DNA of 5,716 nt from Phycisphaerae bacterium (GTDB taxonomy: Bacteria; Planctomycetota; Phycisphaerae; UBA1845; PWPN01). The notes beneath the pieces were generated by a model that saw nothing but the letters and a program-made list of their open reading frames with translations, was not told where the DNA came from and searched no databases. Below are positions 5,314-5,716 of the stretch, in pieces (within the stretch, counting starts at the first letter, position 1; every line of letters begins with the position of its first letter). Where the stretch lies: assembly GCA_003557125.1 (NCBI GenBank), contig PWPN01000359.1, positions 1 through 5,716 on the forward strand. Reading direction: 5' to 3'. A program made the position numbers and the translations under genes.

Positions 5314-5716
5314 ATGATCGTACTGGTCGCCAACATCGGGAGCACGTCGTTCAAGTTCCGACTGCTCGACATGGCCGACGAGCGCGAGCTGGCGCGCGGC
5401 GGTGTCGAACGGATCGGGGGCGACGACGCGCGCATCGCGGTGGCTGACCGCACGTGGAGCGGCCCGATCGCCGACCACGGCGAGGCCATCGAGCGTGCCT
5501 TGGCGATGCTGCCGGATCCGGAGTTGCGGATCGATGCGATCGGTTTCAAGGCTGTCCACGGCGGACCGATTTCCGGCGCGGTGCGCGTCGATGCGCAGGT
5601 GATCGCGACGATGACGGACTTCTTCGACGTCGCCCCGGCGCACAACCCGCCCTATGTGGCTGCGATGAAGGCCTTCGCCGATCGGCTGCCGGACGTGCCG
5701 CAGGTGGCTGCCTTCG
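5314..5716 (+). CDS. ackA: Acetate/propionate kinase (AckA family), 3'-truncated by window edge
   Basis: This enzyme transfers phosphate from acyl-phosphate to ADP, giving ATP and acetate or propionate, and would consume the acyl-phosphate made by PduL. Only the first 134 of about 400 residues are visible. The N-terminus MIVLVANIGSTSFKFRLLD carries the ASKHA nucleotide-phosphate loop with Asn7, Ser10, Ser12 and Lys14 conserved. Residues 75-84 (AIGFKAVHGG) match the family motif AVGHRVVHGG, but the substrate-site Arg (R91 in Methanosarcina thermophila) is Lys79 and the preceding His is Phe. DVAPAHNPP (105-113) keeps the conserved His110. I recall the same GFKAVHGG variant in other planctomycete acetate kinases, so it is probably a clade feature. 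Start ATG 5314 gives the canonical N-terminus; a modest GGGGA at 5302-5306 precedes it. The gene lies 113 bases after the second shell gene. Confidence 0.95.
   Translation, partial: MIVLVANIGSTSFKFRLLDMADERELARGGVERIGGDDARIAVADRTWSGPIADHGEAIERALAMLPDPELRIDAIGFKAVHGGPISGAVRVDAQVIATMTDFFDVAPAHNPPYVAAMKAFADRLPDVPQVAAF

Overview
The window is a high-GC bacterial segment. It carries the start of a planctomycete-type bacterial microcompartment (BMC) operon and, upstream, two sugar-handling genes. All genes are on the + strand. The order DeoR regulator, PduL phosphotransacylase, two single-domain BMC-H shell proteins and an acetate kinase is the front half of the Planctomycetes-Verrucomicrobia (PV/PVM) BMC locus as I recall it from the literature. 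That locus is known for L-fucose and L-rhamnose degradation. The acetate kinase variant (NIGSTSFKF and GFKAVHGG motifs) also fits Planctomycetota. The phylum call is inference from gene content and motifs, not a search result.

Layout. Positions 1-771 hold the 3' part of an aldose 1-epimerase (galM), open at the left edge. Positions 841-2550 hold a sodium/sugar symporter of the vSGLT/SGLT type, broken by one in-frame TAA at 1078-1080; the reading frame is otherwise intact. The stop replaces the Glu equivalent to vSGLT E88, a sugar-binding residue. Positions 2551-2865 are a non-coding island, AT-rich in its 3' two thirds. It holds an inverted pair of DnaA-box-like 9-mers, two related CTTGCA-type (near-)palindromes and a good sigma-70-like promoter just before the regulator gene. 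A DeoR-family regulator (2866-3741) overlaps pduL (3734-4408) by 8 bases. Two BMC-H genes follow (4527-4832 and 4934-5200), then ackA from 5314, which runs off the right edge.

How the genes would work together (inference from family knowledge). The symporter and mutarotase import a hexose and equilibrate its anomers. Dedicated enzymes that should lie beyond the right edge (aldolase, aldehyde dehydrogenase) would make an aldehyde inside the shell and oxidise it to acyl-CoA. PduL, with an N-terminal helix that looks like an encapsulation peptide, converts acyl-CoA to acyl-phosphate and recycles CoA in the lumen. Acetate kinase then makes ATP from the acyl-phosphate. The DeoR protein probably senses a sugar phosphate and represses the operon through the sites near 2744-2797.

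The most notable points are the nonsense codon at the sugar-binding Glu of the symporter, the contrasting pore loops of the two shell proteins (RVGRG versus QIGGG), and intercistronic hairpins upstream of both shell genes and ackA.
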